A stretch of DNA of 64,000 bases from Frateuria soli (GCF_021117385.1 NZ_CP088252.1:2418001-2482000); one strand, 5' to 3'. Counted from the first letter of the stretch, positions 33,468 to 43,728 are shown. Translations and numbers: made by a program. The notes: generated from the letters alone by a model not told the origin.

Positions 33468-34079
33468 ATGAACCCGATACCGACCCGCGCCACGCTGGTG
33501 CTCGCGCTGGTCTTGCTTGCCGGCTGCCGCGGCGACCCGGCGCCCGCGCGGCACGCGGTGGACACGCACCCCGACGACGCCTGTGCCGTTTGCGGGATGT
33601 ACCTGGAGGACTCGCCCGGCCCGCGCGCCGAGGCCTTCCTGGCCGGACGCGACAAGCCGCTCGTGTTCGATTCGACCCGCGACTTCTTCGCCTACGTGCT
33701 GCAACCGGAGAATCAGGCGTCGCTGGAGGCGCTGTTCGTCCAGGACAGCACGCGCATCGACTGGCAACACCCCGCCCACGCGGCAGTCAGCTTCGTCGAT
33801 GCGCGCCAGGCCTCCTATGTGGTCTGGCAGCCGCTCCCCGGTTCGATGGGACCGACCCTGGCCCCGTTCGCCAGCCGGGCCGCCGCCGCGGCCTTCGTCC
33901 GCGGGCACGGCGGTGCCGTGCTCGACTTCGCGCAGATCACGCCGGCGCTGGTATCGGCACTGGATTACCGCTGCCCCGCCCGGGACGCGGCCGCCGGCAC
34001 AGGCCTGCAATGCCAGGCTCCGACCGTGCCAGGCAAGGGCCACTCCCTTCGCGCCGGCCCGGAACCGTACTACCCATGA
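33468..34079 (+). CDS. nosL: NosL, copper chaperone lipoprotein
   Basis: The 203-residue lipoprotein has a lipobox (VLALVLLAGC) and the Cu(I)-binding motif CAVCGMYLEDSPGPRAEAFL (CxxCGM), the diagnostic feature of NosL. Further typical pieces are LVFDSTRDFFAYVL and DARQASYVVW. NosL passes Cu(I) to apo-NosZ via NosDFY. The last 30 residues after the domain are long and contain a further pair of Cys residues (YRCPA, LQCQA), unlike the shorter Pseudomonas protein. It ends 12 bases before the tatE gene. Confidence 0.93.
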   Translation: MNPIPTRATLVLALVLLAGCRGDPAPARHAVDTHPDDACAVCGMYLEDSPGPRAEAFLAGRDKPLVFDSTRDFFAYVLQPENQASLEALFVQDSTRIDWQHPAHAAVSFVDARQASYVVWQPLPGSMGPTLAPFASRAAAAAFVRGHGGAVLDFAQITPALVSALDYRCPARDAAAGTGLQCQAPTVPGKGHSLRAGPEPYYP

Positions 34080-34091
34080 GAGGACTCGACC

Positions 34092-34292
34092 ATGTTCGGA
34101 CTTGACAGCTTCTGGCACTGGGCCGTGCTGCTTGCGGTGGTGGTGCTGCTTTTCGGAACCGGCAAGCTGCGCAACGCCGGCCGCGACCTGGGCACGGCCA
34201 TCGCCGGCTTCCGCAAGAGCATGCGGGAGGGCGATCCCGCCGCAGCGGTCCCGGTGCCGCTGGACAAGGACAACGTCCGCGAATGCCGCTGA
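34092..34292 (+). CDS. tatE: TatA/TatE-type twin-arginine translocase subunit
   Basis: The 66-residue protein has the TatA/E layout: a short periplasmic start, one membrane helix (FWHWAVLLAVVVLLFGTGKL), then an amphipathic helix RNAGRDLGTAIAGFRKSM and a charged tail. The FGTGKLR...DLGTAIAGFRK pattern is that of the family. It lacks tatB and tatC neighbours, so it must work with the genome's main Tat system. Its place at the end of the nos operon suggests it boosts export of the folded, Tat-dependent NosZ and NosX. Confidence 0.9.
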   Translation: MFGLDSFWHWAVLLAVVVLLFGTGKLRNAGRDLGTAIAGFRKSMREGDPAAAVPVPLDKDNVRECR

Positions 34293-34353
34293 TGGCGACC
34301 TCGACGGGGTCGGCGTGTCGAATTCGCAGCTGGCCGTCCGTCGTGCCTGTGAA

Positions 34354-34370
34354 AGCCGGCCTTGCCGGCT
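34354..34370 (+). terminator. Short hairpin after the nos operon
   Basis: AGCCGGC and GCCGGCT pair across CTT, 61 bases after tatE and just before the ribosome-binding site of the next gene. There is no T-run; its role as the nos terminator is a guess. Confidence 0.3.
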
Positions 34371-34388
34371 CACCGGGAGGAAAGGCGT

Positions 34389-34814
34389 ATGCGATGCATG
34401 GTGATGGTCCGGGCCACGGCCGCGTCCGAGGCGGGCGTGATGCCCAGCGAAAAGCTGCTGGCCGACATGACGGCGTTCAACGAACAGCTGGTGAAAGCCG
34501 GCGTGATGCTGGCCGGCGAAGGGCTCAAGCCCAGCGCCGAGGGCAAGCGGGTGTACTTCGCCGGCAACGGCCGCAGCGTGGTGGACGGCCCGTTCGCCGA
34601 GACCAAGGAGCTAATCGCCGGCTTCTGGCTGTGGCAGGTGCGTTCGATGGACGAGGCGCTGGAGTGGGTTCGCCGCTGCCCGCCGCCGTTCGATGGCGAG
34701 TGCTCGATCGAGATCCGCCCGCTGTTCGAGGCTGACGACTTCGGCGAGGCGCTGACGCCCGAGCTGCGCGCGACCGAGGAGCGCCTGCGCGCCGAGATCG
34801 CCGGCAAAGCCTGA
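34389..34814 (+). CDS. YCII/DGPF-domain protein
   Basis: The 141-residue cytosolic protein begins MRCMVMVRATAASEAGVMPS and contains VDGPFAETKELIAGFWLWQV, the DGPF motif that names this YCII-related family; GVMLAGEGLKPSAEG is also typical. Its biochemical role is unknown. GGGAGG lies eight bases before the ATG at 34389. It is followed by an ECF sigma factor with a long C-terminal extension; DGPF proteins are the known genomic companions of the ECF42 sigma group, so the pair is likely one regulatory unit. Confidence 0.88.
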   Translation: MRCMVMVRATAASEAGVMPSEKLLADMTAFNEQLVKAGVMLAGEGLKPSAEGKRVYFAGNGRSVVDGPFAETKELIAGFWLWQVRSMDEALEWVRRCPPPFDGECSIEIRPLFEADDFGEALTPELRATEERLRAEIAGKA

Positions 34815-34948
34815 GCCCGCCCCTGCGCCGGCAAAGCCCGCCCGTGGGCGATGCCGTTTGCCGGAGCCATCGAAAAAGCGCATCGCCGGCGAGATGGCCC
34901 GGGCGAGGTGCTTGTCGGCACGCGCGTCGCGGTGTTCTGATCGGCGGC

Positions 34949-36208
34949 ATGAGCCAAGCCGATACCCACCGCGCGATCGAAACCGTCTGGCGCATGGAAG
35001 CGCCCAAACTGGTCGCCGCGCTGATCCGCGTCGTGCGCGACATCGACCTTGCCGAGGAGCTGGCGCAGGACGCGCTGGTCGCGGCGCTGGAGCGCTGGCC
35101 GACCTCGGGCGTGCCGGACAACCCCGGTGCCTGGCTGATGACCACGGCCAAGCGGCGCGGCATCGACCTGCTGCGGCACCGCCAGCTGGTCGAGCGCAAG
35201 CACGCGGCGCTGGATGGCGACCCGGAGCACGAGGCATTCACCATGCCCAACCTGGAAGCGCTCGACGATGACATCGGCGACGACCTGCTGCGGCTGATCT
35301 TCACCGCCTGCCACCCGGCGCTGTCGACCGAAGCGCAGGTGGCGCTCACCCTGCGCCTGCTTGGCGGTCTTACGACCGCCGAGATCGCCCGCGCTTTCCT
35401 GACCGCCGAGCCGACCATCGCCCAGCGCATCGTGCGCGCCAAGCGCACCCTGGCCGACAAGCGCGTGCCCTTCGAAGTGCCGCGCGGCGCCGAACTGGAG
35501 ACGCGGCTGGCGGCGGTGCTGGGCGTGATCTACCTGGTCTTCAACGAGGGCTACACCGCCACCGCCGGCGACGACTGGATGCGCCCGGCGTTGTGCGAGG
35601 AGGCGCTGCGCCTGGGCCGTACGCTGGCCGGCCTGATGCCGCGCGAACCTGAAGTGCTGGGGCTGCTCGCATTGATGGAGATCCAGGCCTCGCGCAGCCA
35701 TGCGCGCGTGGGCGCCGATGGCCGCCCGGTGCTGTTGATGGAACAGAACCGGGCGCTGTGGGACCAGTTGCTGATCCACCGCGGGCTGGAGGCGCTCGAA
35801 CACGTCGGCCGGCTCGGCGGCACCGAGGGCCCGTACGCACTGCAGGCTGCGATCGCCGCCTGCCACGCGCGCGCGACCACGGCCGAGGCGACCGACTGGC
35901 CGCGCATCGCCGCACTCTACGCCCGGCTGGCACAGGTGGCGCCCTCGCCGGTGGTGGAGCTCAACCGCGCCGTGGCAGTGTCGATGGCCGAGGGACCCGC
36001 CGCGGGGCTGGCGCTGGTCGATGCCTTGCGCGAGGAAAAGGCGCTGGCCGGCTATCACCTGCTCCCGGCGGTGCGGGCGGATCTGCTGGCGAGGCTGGGG
36101 CGGAGCGACGAGGCCCGCGCCGAGTTCGAGCGCGCCGCCGGGCTGACGCAGAACGCACAGGAGCGCGCGGTGATGTTGCAGCGGGCGGCGGGCTGCACGA
36201 CGGGATAG
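34949..36208 (+). CDS. ECF42-type RNA polymerase sigma factor with DUF6596/TPR-like extension
   Basis: The 419-residue protein has sigma-70 region 2 (DIDLAEELAQDALVAALERW, WLMTTAKRRGIDLLRHR) and region 4 (GGLTTAEIARAFLTAEPTIA, QRIVRAKRTL). After them come about 220 extra residues, typical of ECF42, with the conserved YLVFNEGYTA segment and helical repeats to the end. No anti-sigma gene is adjacent; in this group the C-terminal extension is thought to control activity. The upstream DGPF gene supports the assignment. Start at ATG 34949 gives the normal N-terminus before region 2. Confidence 0.9.
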   Translation: MSQADTHRAIETVWRMEAPKLVAALIRVVRDIDLAEELAQDALVAALERWPTSGVPDNPGAWLMTTAKRRGIDLLRHRQLVERKHAALDGDPEHEAFTMPNLEALDDDIGDDLLRLIFTACHPALSTEAQVALTLRLLGGLTTAEIARAFLTAEPTIAQRIVRAKRTLADKRVPFEVPRGAELETRLAAVLGVIYLVFNEGYTATAGDDWMRPALCEEALRLGRTLAGLMPREPEVLGLLALMEIQASRSHARVGADGRPVLLMEQNRALWDQLLIHRGLEALEHVGRLGGTEGPYALQAAIAACHARATTAEATDWPRIAALYARLAQVAPSPVVELNRAVAVSMAEGPAAGLALVDALREEKALAGYHLLPAVRADLLARLGRSDEARAEFERAAGLTQNAQERAVMLQRAAGCTTG

Positions 36209-36292
36209 AAACCGGCCTCGCTACCGGCCTGTTTCCCCTCCCGCAGGGCAGAGGGCGAAGAAGGGTTCCGGCGCTGCCTGCCGCGAGAGCCG

Positions 36293-37426
36293 CTAGCCCA
36301 GCAACCTCTCGCAGATGGCCAGATACAGCCCCGGCAATCGCTCCAGATCGGCGACCGCCACGCACTCGTCCACCTTGTGGATGGTCGCGTTGACCGGCCC
36401 CAGCTCCACCACCTCGGCGCCCAGCGGCGCGATGAAGCGTCCGTCGGAGGTGCCGCCGCCGGTGCTCTGCTCCGGCTCCACGCCGCACAGCTCGCGGCAG
36501 ACGCCAAGCACCGCTTCGCGCAGGCGACCGCTCGCGGGGCTGAGGAAGGGCTCGCCCGAGAGGTTCCAGTCCAGTTGCCAGTCCAGGCCGTGGCGATCGA
36601 GGACGGCTTCGGTGCGCGCGCGCAGGTCCGCGGCCGTGCTGGCGGTCGAGTAGCGGAAGTTGATCTGTGCGACGAGTGCGCCGGGAATCACATTGGTGGC
36701 GCCCGTGCCGGCATTGAGGTTGGACACCTGGAACGAGGTCGGCGGGAAGTCCGCGTTGCCCCCGTCCCAGCGGGTGGCCGCCAGTTCGGCCAGCGCCGGG
36801 GCGAAAGCGTGGATCGGGTTCTTCGCCTTCTCCGGGTAGGCCACGTGACCCTGCACGCCGCGCACGGTGAGCGCGCCGGAGAGCGAGCCGCGGCGGCCGA
36901 CGCGGATCAGGTCGCCCAGCCGCTCTTTCGAGGAGGGCTCGCCGACCACGCACCAGTCCAGCCGCTCCCCGCGCGCGCGGAACGTCTCGGCCACGCGGCG
37001 CACGCCATCCAGGTTCGTCGGGCCTTCCTCGTCGCTGGTCAGCAGCAGCGCGACGCGACCGGCGTGCCGCGGATGCGCCATCACGAACCGTTCGAGCGCC
37101 AGCGCCATCGCCGCGACCGAACCCTTCATGTCGGCGGCGCCGCGACCGTACAACCGGCCGTCGCGCACGACCGGCTCGAATGGCGGACTCTGCCACGCGC
37201 TCTCCGGACCACTGGGCACCACGTCGGTATGGCCGAGGAAGACCAGCGTCGGCCCCTCGTGCCCGTGCGTCGCCCAGAGGTTGTCGACCTCGCCGTGGCG
37301 CAGGTGTTCGACCGCGAAACCGGCGTGGGCGAGCCGCTCGGCGATCAGCGCCTGGCAGCCGGCATCCTCGGGCGTCACCGAGCGGCGGCCGATCAGCTCA
37401 CGGGTCAAGTCCAGTACGTCGCTCAA
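36293..37426 (-). CDS. dapE: Succinyl-diaminopimelate desuccinylase
   Basis: The 377-residue enzyme equals the family length (375 in Escherichia coli). Metal motifs are visible: [12 protein letters not shown] (His, Asp), [29 protein letters not shown] with the catalytic Glu-Glu, and the final [15 protein letters not shown]. It makes LL-diaminopimelate for lysine and peptidoglycan. The start is TTG at 37426, chosen because GGGAGG lies six bases upstream and the next residues match the DapE N-terminus. It belongs to a unit with the YffB-like and dapD genes; a REP-like repeat lies between dapE and the YffB-like gene. Confidence 0.95.
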   Translation of the reverse strand: MSDVLDLTRELIGRRSVTPEDAGCQALIAERLAHAGFAVEHLRHGEVDNLWATHGHEGPTLVFLGHTDVVPSGPESAWQSPPFEPVVRDGRLYGRGAADMKGSVAAMALALERFVMAHPRHAGRVALLLTSDEEGPTNLDGVRRVAETFRARGERLDWCVVGEPSSKERLGDLIRVGRRGSLSGALTVRGVQGHVAYPEKAKNPIHAFAPALAELAATRWDGGNADFPPTSFQVSNLNAGTGATNVIPGALVAQINFRYSTASTAADLRARTEAVLDRHGLDWQLDWNLSGEPFLSPASGRLREAVLGVCRELCGVEPEQSTGGGTSDGRFIAPLGAEVVELGPVNATIHKVDECVAVADLERLPGLYLAICERLLG

Positions 37427-37455
37427 GCAAACCTCCCACCTGCCTGCAAAACCCC

Positions 37456-37518
37456 TGCAGGAGCGCACCTGTGCGCGACCGCCATGCTTCACCGTCGCGC
37501 GCAGGCGCGCTCCTACAG
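37456..37518. repeat. REP-like inverted repeat, family A variant
   Basis: Two arms, TGCAGGAGCGCACCTGTGCG (from 37456) and the complementary GCGCGCTCCTACAG (to 37518), match the layout of the 15.7 and 40.0 kb repeats, with GCGC in place of GCCC. It lies between the YffB-like gene and dapE. Confidence 0.7.
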
Positions 37519-37540
37519 GAAAATCCCCAACGCTGAGCCC

Positions 37541-37893
37541 TTATTTACCGAACAGCTTCTTGAAGCCGTTGTCGCTGAAACCCACGCTCACCGCGCCGTC
37601 GTCCTGCACCACCACCGGCCGGCGCACCAGCGCCGGGTATTCCTTCAGCAACAACGTCCACTCCGGATCGGAGCCCGGGTTCTTGCGCTGCGGCAGCAGG
37701 TTGCGCCAGGTGGTGGAAGACTTGTTGACCAGCCTCTCCCAGCCGCCCAACTGCTGCGCCCAGGCCTTGAGCGTGGCTGCCGGCACCGGGTTGGCGCGGT
37801 AGTCGACGAACGCGTGCGGCACGTCGAAGCGGGCGAGCCAGTTGCGCGCCTTCTTGCAGGTATCGCAGTTGGGCAATCCATAGAGCGTGGCGC

Positions 37894-37897
<4 letters not shown>
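37541..37897 (-). CDS. ArsC/Spx-family reductase-like protein (YffB type)
   Basis: The 118-residue protein opens [20 protein letters not shown], a thioredoxin-fold ArsC-like start with a CxxC, and ends [16 protein letters not shown]. The segment [17 protein letters not shown] is the usual ArsC C-terminal strand pair. YffB proteins in other bacteria sit beside dapE as here; they may be glutathione-dependent thiol reductases and are not arsenate reductases in practice. Its ATG overlaps the dapD stop by four bases, so it is coupled to dapD. Confidence 0.88.
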
Positions 37898-38721
<824 letters not shown>

Positions 38722-38869
38722 GGCGACTCGCGGGAGAGGGCTCGGGAAGCGCCCCAGTATACGGAGCGCACCGCCGCATACGCCCGCAACCTCAAGTTCG
38801 CGCCCCTGTTGCCGATTCCCACTTGCTCCCCGCGGCTCATGCGACCGGTGGAGACGGAGAAGCAGAGCC

Positions 38870-39985
38870 ATGCCACGGCGTCCGATCGACCCGGCCGAAA
38901 TCACGGTCGGCCAACCCTTGCGATTCAATGCCTACGACGCCAGGGGCAAGCTGCTGATGCCGCTGGGCCAGGTGATCGGCTCGGACGCGCAACTTGAAAA
39001 ACTGCTCGAGCACGGCCTGTTCTACGGCTCCGAAGAGGAATGCCGCGGACCGTTCCTGCCGCCGGCACCCTCGCCGCTGGCGCTGGTGCTCGAGGCGCGC
39101 GAACAACTGCAGGCGTTGCTCGCCGATCCGGCACCGGCGGATTTCCCCGCCACGGTGGCCGGGATCGCCGAGCGGGTGTGCGAGGCCTGCCGACGCAACC
39201 CGGAGGTGGCGCTGGCGAGCATCCTGCTGCGCCCCGAGGGCCCCTACGGGACGCGCCATGCGGTCAACGCCGCGATAGCCTGCCAGCTCACCGGTACCGC
39301 CATGGGACTGGAACCCTCCGAACTGGCGGCGACCGTGTCCGCCGCGCTGACCATGAACATCGGCATGTTCGAGCTGCACGACCAGCTGGTCGCGCTGGAA
39401 GGCCCGTTGTCCGACCAACAGCACCTGGCGGTGCGCGCGCACTGCCGGCTCGGCGTGGCGCGGCTGCGCGACCACGGCATCGCCAGCGCCGCGTGGCTCA
39501 ACGCCGTGCGCGACCACCACGAGCGCGCCGACGGCAGCGGCTACCCCGGCGGCAAGATCGGCGAGGAGATCGGCCGGCCGGCACGCCTGCTGGCGCTGGC
39601 GGATGTCTATTGTGCGCGGGTCTCCGGCCGCGACTACCGCCCGCCGCTGCAGCCGACGCTGGCGCTGCGCTGGTTGTTCCTCAACGAGGGCGCCGCGCTC
39701 GACGAGCGGCTGGCGCGGACGTTCATCAAGACGCTGGGCATCTACCCGCCCGGCACCGGGGTGCGCCTGCGCAACGGTTCGCTCGCGGTGGTGATCCAGC
39801 GCGGCGCGGCCAGCCACCAGCCGGTGGTCGCTTCGCTCACCACCCACGACGGGATTCGCGCGGGTTCCCCGATCCGCCGACGCGGCGATGTCGAGGCCCA
39901 CGCCGTCAGCGAGGTGGTCGACCTGGCCGCACTCGACATCGAAGTGGACATGGAGGCGCTGTGGGGCGCCGACGCGCGCGCCTGA
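38870..39985 (+). CDS. HD-GYP-like domain protein with degenerate metal site
   Basis: The 371-residue protein has an N-terminal region typical of DUF3391-like or PilZ-like parts, a central HD-GYP domain, and a C-terminal tail. The GYP signature is intact: [20 protein letters not shown]. The first His ([20 protein letters not shown]) is kept, but the HD pair is replaced by TMNIGMFEL where active enzymes have HDIGK. Cyclic di-GMP phosphodiesterase activity is therefore doubtful; a binding or regulatory role is possible. It lies alone between dapD (divergent) and glnD (convergent), with a repeat after its stop. Confidence 0.82.
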   Translation: MPRRPIDPAEITVGQPLRFNAYDARGKLLMPLGQVIGSDAQLEKLLEHGLFYGSEEECRGPFLPPAPSPLALVLEAREQLQALLADPAPADFPATVAGIAERVCEACRRNPEVALASILLRPEGPYGTRHAVNAAIACQLTGTAMGLEPSELAATVSAALTMNIGMFELHDQLVALEGPLSDQQHLAVRAHCRLGVARLRDHGIASAAWLNAVRDHHERADGSGYPGGKIGEEIGRPARLLALADVYCARVSGRDYRPPLQPTLALRWLFLNEGAALDERLARTFIKTLGIYPPGTGVRLRNGSLAVVIQRGAASHQPVVASLTTHDGIRAGSPIRRRGDVEAHAVSEVVDLAALDIEVDMEALWGADARA

Positions 39986-39998
39986 CGGCCCGCTTTCC

Positions 39999-40069
39999 GC
40001 AGGAGCCCACTCGTGGGCGATGTTTTCTGGGGGATCGGGGCAAGGCATCGCCCGCGAGCGGGCTCCTAC
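39999..40069. repeat. REP-like inverted repeat, family A copy 2
   Basis: Arms at 39999-40022 (GCAGGAGCCCACTCGTGGGC) and 40046-40069 (ending GCTCCTAC) are inverted copies of the same unit as at 15688-15762. It separates the 3' ends of the convergent HD-GYP and glnD genes and may act as a bidirectional transcript end. Confidence 0.8.
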
Positions 40070-40087
40070 GAGAGCGCCCGGCGGACC

Positions 40088-42730
40088 TCACGCCTGGCCC
40101 AGCCGCGCCAGCAGGGCCCGCCGCAAGCGCTCCTGCTGCGCCTCGCCCAGCGGCGCGTCGTGGCGGTCGGTGAGCTGGAAGAAATCCTCCACGCGCTCGC
40201 CGAAGGTGGCGATGCGCGCGTCGTGCACGCGTACCTGCGCTTCCACCATCGCCTGCGCCACCGCAGCCAGCAGGCCGGGGCGATCGGTGCACACCAGCGC
40301 CAGCTGGGTGCGTCCGCCGGCGGCGTGGAAGGCGATGCGCGGGGTCATCTGGAAGTGCTTCAGCTGCCGCGAGGCACTGCGCCGCGCCGGATGCACCGGC
40401 ACCGTCTGCGCCAGTGCGCGGGCCAGGCGCTGCTGCAGCTCGTCCGCCCGCGCCGGAGTCGCCGGCTGCTGCGTCTCGGCGTCCAGCAGCAGGAACGTGT
40501 CCTGCGCCATGCCGAGCGGCGAGACCAGCACGCGCGCCTCCAGGACCGAGAGGCGCAGGCGGTCCAGCATGGCCGTGACGGTGGCGAACAGGCCGTCGCG
40601 GTCGGGCGTGTAGACGAAAAGCTCCGTGGTGCCGCGTACCGACAGCGGGTGTACCGCGATCAGCGGCAGCGCGCCGTCGGCGCGCAGGATCGCGGCGGTC
40701 TGCCAGGCGATCTGCTCGGGCCGGTGGCGCAGGAAGCTCGCCTGCGGGAAACCGGCCCACACGCGCTCGACGGTCGCCGCCCCGAAGCCGTCCGCCTGCA
40801 GCAGCGGCAGCGCGTACTGCTGGCACTCGCGCACGCGGGTGGCCGCATCGCGCGGCAGATCCACGTCGCTGCGCAGCGCGTAGCGGGTGGCACTGTAGAG
40901 GTCGGCCAGCAGACGGTCCTTCCAGCCGTTCCACAGCCGTGGGCTGGTGCCGATGATGTCGGCGATGGTGAGCAGGTAGAGCTGGGCCAACTGCTCGCGG
41001 TTCTCCACCACCTGCGCGAAACGCGCGACCACCTCCGGATCGGTAATGTCCTGGCGCTGCGCGGTGACGCTCATCAGCAGGTGGTGGCGCACCAGCCACG
41101 CCACCCGCTCGACGTCGTTGGGCGGCAGGCCGAGCTTCGTGCAGAACGCGCGCGCTTCCTCTTCGCCCAGCACCGAATGGTCGCCGCCGCGGCCCTTGGC
41201 GATGTCGTGGAACAGCGCCGCCAGCAGCAGCACCTCGGGGGTGGGCAGCGTCGGCCAGATCTCGCGGGCGAGCGGGAATTCGGCCTGCGCCGCCGGGTCG
41301 GCAAAGCGCGCCACGTTGTGCAGCACGCGCAAGGTGTGCTCGTCGACCGTGTAGACGTGGAACAGGTCGTACTGCATGCGCCCGAACACGCGGCCGAACG
41401 CCGGCAGGATCGCCGCCAGCAGGCCGTGGCGGTTCATCCGCCACAGCGCGTCGACCGCGCGCGCGCCCTGGCGCAGCAGGCGCAGGAAGGCGGCCAGCAC
41501 CTGGCGGTCGTCGGCCAGCGCACCGTCGAGCTGCGCGGTGGCCTGGTGGATGCGGCGCATGGTGTCGGCGGTGAAGCCGACGATGCCCGGTTCGTCCAGG
41601 CGCGCGCTGAAGGCCTCGACCAGCGCGGCGGGACGGCGCATGAACACCTCCGGGTCGCGCGCGGCCAGGCGCGTGCCGTAGCGCAGGAAGTCCTCACCGA
41701 CCGGCGCCGCCACCTGGGCCGGCTCGAGCATCTCCTCGAAGCGCTCGATGATCTGCACGCCCAGCCGTTCGATCTGGCTGGCGGCGCGGTAGTAGCCCTG
41801 CATGAACTGCTCGACGCCCAGGTTGGTGGCGTGCTCGTCGACGAAGCCCAGCCGCGCGGCAAGCGCGCGCTGGTAGTCGAACAGCAGCCGTTCCTCGGCG
41901 CGGCCGGCCTCCAGGTGCAGGGCGTAGCGGTAGCGGCGCAGGGTCGCCTCGGACTGCTCCAGCGTGGCGCACTCGGCCGGGTCGAGCAGGCCCTCGCCGA
42001 CCATCGCCTCGAAGCCATCGGCATGCGCCAGGCGCTTGCCGAGCCAGCGCAGCGCGTCGAGCGTGCGCAGGCCGCCGGGGCCTTCCTTGATGTTCGGTTC
42101 CAGGTTGTAGGCGGTGTCGTCGTAGCGCGCGTGGCGGGCGTCGCGTTCGGCCAGGCGCACGGCCAGGTAAGCCGCCGGCGGCCAGAGCGCCGGATCGTCC
42201 ACGATGGCCTGCAGCTCGGCGTCCATCGCCGGGTCGCCGGCCAGGCGCCGCGCGTCGAGCAGGCTGGTGAACACGCTGGCTTCCCGCGCGGCCAGCGTGC
42301 GGCACTGCTGCGGGTCACGCACGGCGTGGCCGACCTTGAGGCCCACGTCCCACAACGTCGCGTAGCATTGCTCCAGCGCGCGCAACCGGGCCGGCTGCGC
42401 CTCGCGCACCAGCGCCAGCAGGTCGACGTCGGAGTGGGGAAACAGCAGCCCTCGGCCAAAACCACCGACGGCGAACAACGCCGCACCCTCGACCTCGCCC
42501 AGGCAGGCGGTCCAGACATGGGCCACCACGCGCGCGACCGCCTCACCGCGGCGGCGTGCGAGCGCGCCGGCGTCGACACCATCTCGGAAGGCGGTGGTCA
42601 GGGAGCGATCGACGTCCTCGAGCAGCTGGCGCAGGGCGCGGCGTGCTTCCACCGACACGCCCGAGCGCGGCACGGCCGGCGGCAGGCGCGGCAGCGGGGG
42701 CAATGCGGCCATGGCCTGGGCGAGGTTCAT
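40088..42730 (-). CDS. glnD: Bifunctional [protein-PII] uridylyltransferase/uridylyl-removing enzyme
   Basis: The 880-residue protein senses glutamine and modifies PII. The nucleotidyltransferase site is at residues 89-105 (GGFGRGLLFPHSDVDLLAL). The uridylyl-removing HD domain has EHTLRVLHNVARF and LLAALFHDIAKGRGGDHS. Two ACT domains close the protein (ELFVYTPDRDGLFATVTAML and LALVCTDRPGLLAAVAQAM). The length matches the family (890 in Escherichia coli). It is transcribed toward the HD-GYP gene, and a family B repeat pair lies between it and map upstream. Confidence 0.97.
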   Translation of the reverse strand: MNLAQAMAALPPLPRLPPAVPRSGVSVEARRALRQLLEDVDRSLTTAFRDGVDAGALARRRGEAVARVVAHVWTACLGEVEGAALFAVGGFGRGLLFPHSDVDLLALVREAQPARLRALEQCYATLWDVGLKVGHAVRDPQQCRTLAAREASVFTSLLDARRLAGDPAMDAELQAIVDDPALWPPAAYLAVRLAERDARHARYDDTAYNLEPNIKEGPGGLRTLDALRWLGKRLAHADGFEAMVGEGLLDPAECATLEQSEATLRRYRYALHLEAGRAEERLLFDYQRALAARLGFVDEHATNLGVEQFMQGYYRAASQIERLGVQIIERFEEMLEPAQVAAPVGEDFLRYGTRLAARDPEVFMRRPAALVEAFSARLDEPGIVGFTADTMRRIHQATAQLDGALADDRQVLAAFLRLLRQGARAVDALWRMNRHGLLAAILPAFGRVFGRMQYDLFHVYTVDEHTLRVLHNVARFADPAAQAEFPLAREIWPTLPTPEVLLLAALFHDIAKGRGGDHSVLGEEEARAFCTKLGLPPNDVERVAWLVRHHLLMSVTAQRQDITDPEVVARFAQVVENREQLAQLYLLTIADIIGTSPRLWNGWKDRLLADLYSATRYALRSDVDLPRDAATRVRECQQYALPLLQADGFGAATVERVWAGFPQASFLRHRPEQIAWQTAAILRADGALPLIAVHPLSVRGTTELFVYTPDRDGLFATVTAMLDRLRLSVLEARVLVSPLGMAQDTFLLLDAETQQPATPARADELQQRLARALAQTVPVHPARRSASRQLKHFQMTPRIAFHAAGGRTQLALVCTDRPGLLAAVAQAMVEAQVRVHDARIATFGERVEDFFQLTDRHDAPLGEAQQERLRRALLARLGQA

Positions 42731-42747
42731 CAGCTCATCCGCGATCT

Positions 42748-42880
42748 GGCTCCCTCGCCACCAACGGCTTCATTGTCGGTGGCGAGGGCTGGGGAGAGGG
42801 GGAGACTCTCGAGGCAAGGCGAAAGGCCTCCCCCTCTCCCCGACCCTCTCCCCCGAGCGGAGCCCGGGGGAGAGGGAGCA
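42748..42880. repeat. REPIN-like repeat pair, family B copy 1
   Basis: The left half is an 11-bp hairpin (CCCTCGCCACC with its complement, 42752-42788) followed by GGCTGGGGAGAGGG. The right half has CCCTCTCCCC...CCCTCTCCCCCGAGCGG and CCCGGGGGAGAGGG. The halves are inverted to each other around a spacer. It is the same design as the copies at 47.9 and 58.5 kb, filling the glnD-map gap. Confidence 0.8.
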
Positions 42881-42885
42881 AAGCA

Positions 42886-43650
42886 TCACGCATCCGGCCA
42901 GGGTGTCAGTATCTCGAACCCTTCGTCGGTCACCGCCACGGTGTGCTCCCACTGCGCGGAGAGCGAGTGGTCCTTGGTGACCACCGTCCAGCCGTCGGGC
43001 AGTTGCCGGGTATGCGGCTTGCCGGCATTGATCATCGGCTCGACCGTGAACGTCATGCCCTTCTTCAGTTCCACCCCGGTGTCGGGCTTGCCGTAGTGAA
43101 GCACCTGCGGTTCGTCGTGGTAGACCTTGCCGATGCCGTGGCCGCAGTACTCGCGCACCACCGAGAAGCCGGCCGCCTCGGCATGCTTCTGGATCGCGTG
43201 GCCGATGTCGCCCAGGTGCGCACCCGGGCGCACCTGCTCGATGCCGCGCATCATCGCCTCGTGGGTGGTTTCCACCAGGCGCCGGGCCAGCACCGATGGC
43301 GTGCCGACGAAATACATGCGGCTGGTGTCGCCGTGCCAGCCGTCCTTGATGACGGTGACGTCCAGATTGATGATGTCGCCTTCCTTGAGCACCTTGCCCG
43401 GCGTCGGGATCCCGTGGCAGATCACGTGGTTGACCGAGGTGCACAGCGTCTTGGGAAAGCCGTTGTAGCCGACGTTCGCCGGCACCGCCTTCTGCACCTT
43501 GACGATGTGCTCGTAGGCGATGCGGTCCAGGTCCTCGGTGGTGACGCCCGGCCTGACGTGCTCCTTGAGCAGCGCCAGCACTTCGGCCGCCAGCTTGCCG
43601 GCGACGCGCATGCCTTCGAGGTCCTGGGGAGATTTGAGGGTAATGGCCAT
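42886..43650 (-). CDS. map: Methionine aminopeptidase, type I
   Basis: The 254-residue enzyme removes the initiator methionine. It has the five metal ligands in the usual blocks: [20 protein letters not shown] (two Asp), REYCGHGIG (His), FTVEPMIN (Glu), and [16 protein letters not shown] (Glu). The substrate His is in [11 protein letters not shown]. The map-rpsB divergent layout is conserved in gammaproteobacteria. A minus-strand TTGGGC-18-TACAAT (43784-43813) is its likely promoter, which would give a leader of about 125 bases. Confidence 0.97.
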   Translation of the reverse strand: MAITLKSPQDLEGMRVAGKLAAEVLALLKEHVRPGVTTEDLDRIAYEHIVKVQKAVPANVGYNGFPKTLCTSVNHVICHGIPTPGKVLKEGDIINLDVTVIKDGWHGDTSRMYFVGTPSVLARRLVETTHEAMMRGIEQVRPGAHLGDIGHAIQKHAEAAGFSVVREYCGHGIGKVYHDEPQVLHYGKPDTGVELKKGMTFTVEPMINAGKPHTRQLPDGWTVVTKDHSLSAQWEHTVAVTDEGFEILTPWPDA

Positions 43651-43692
43651 GGAATCCGCTTTGGAGGAGGCGGCAGCGCCGGAGCCGGCAGC

Positions 43693-43722
43693 TTGCCGCG
43701 GAGCCGGCGCACCGGCTACAAT
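43693..43722 (+). promoter_or_regulatory. Promoter for rpsB-tsf
   Basis: TTGCCG (43693-43698) and TACAAT (43717-43722) are separated by 18 bases, a good sigma-70 type pair. Transcription from about 43729 gives a leader of about 220 bases before rpsB, long enough for a structured control region. Confidence 0.6.
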
Positions 43723-43728
43723 TGCACG

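Noticed and set aside
42748-42880. CRISPR-like spacing of repeats
   Set aside because: Repeats occur as single inverted pairs between genes, not in an array with unique spacers, and no cas genes are present.
40013-43096. A 1027-codon plus-strand frame opposite glnD and map
   Set aside because: Antisense shadow; it also runs through a repeat, which a real gene would hardly do.
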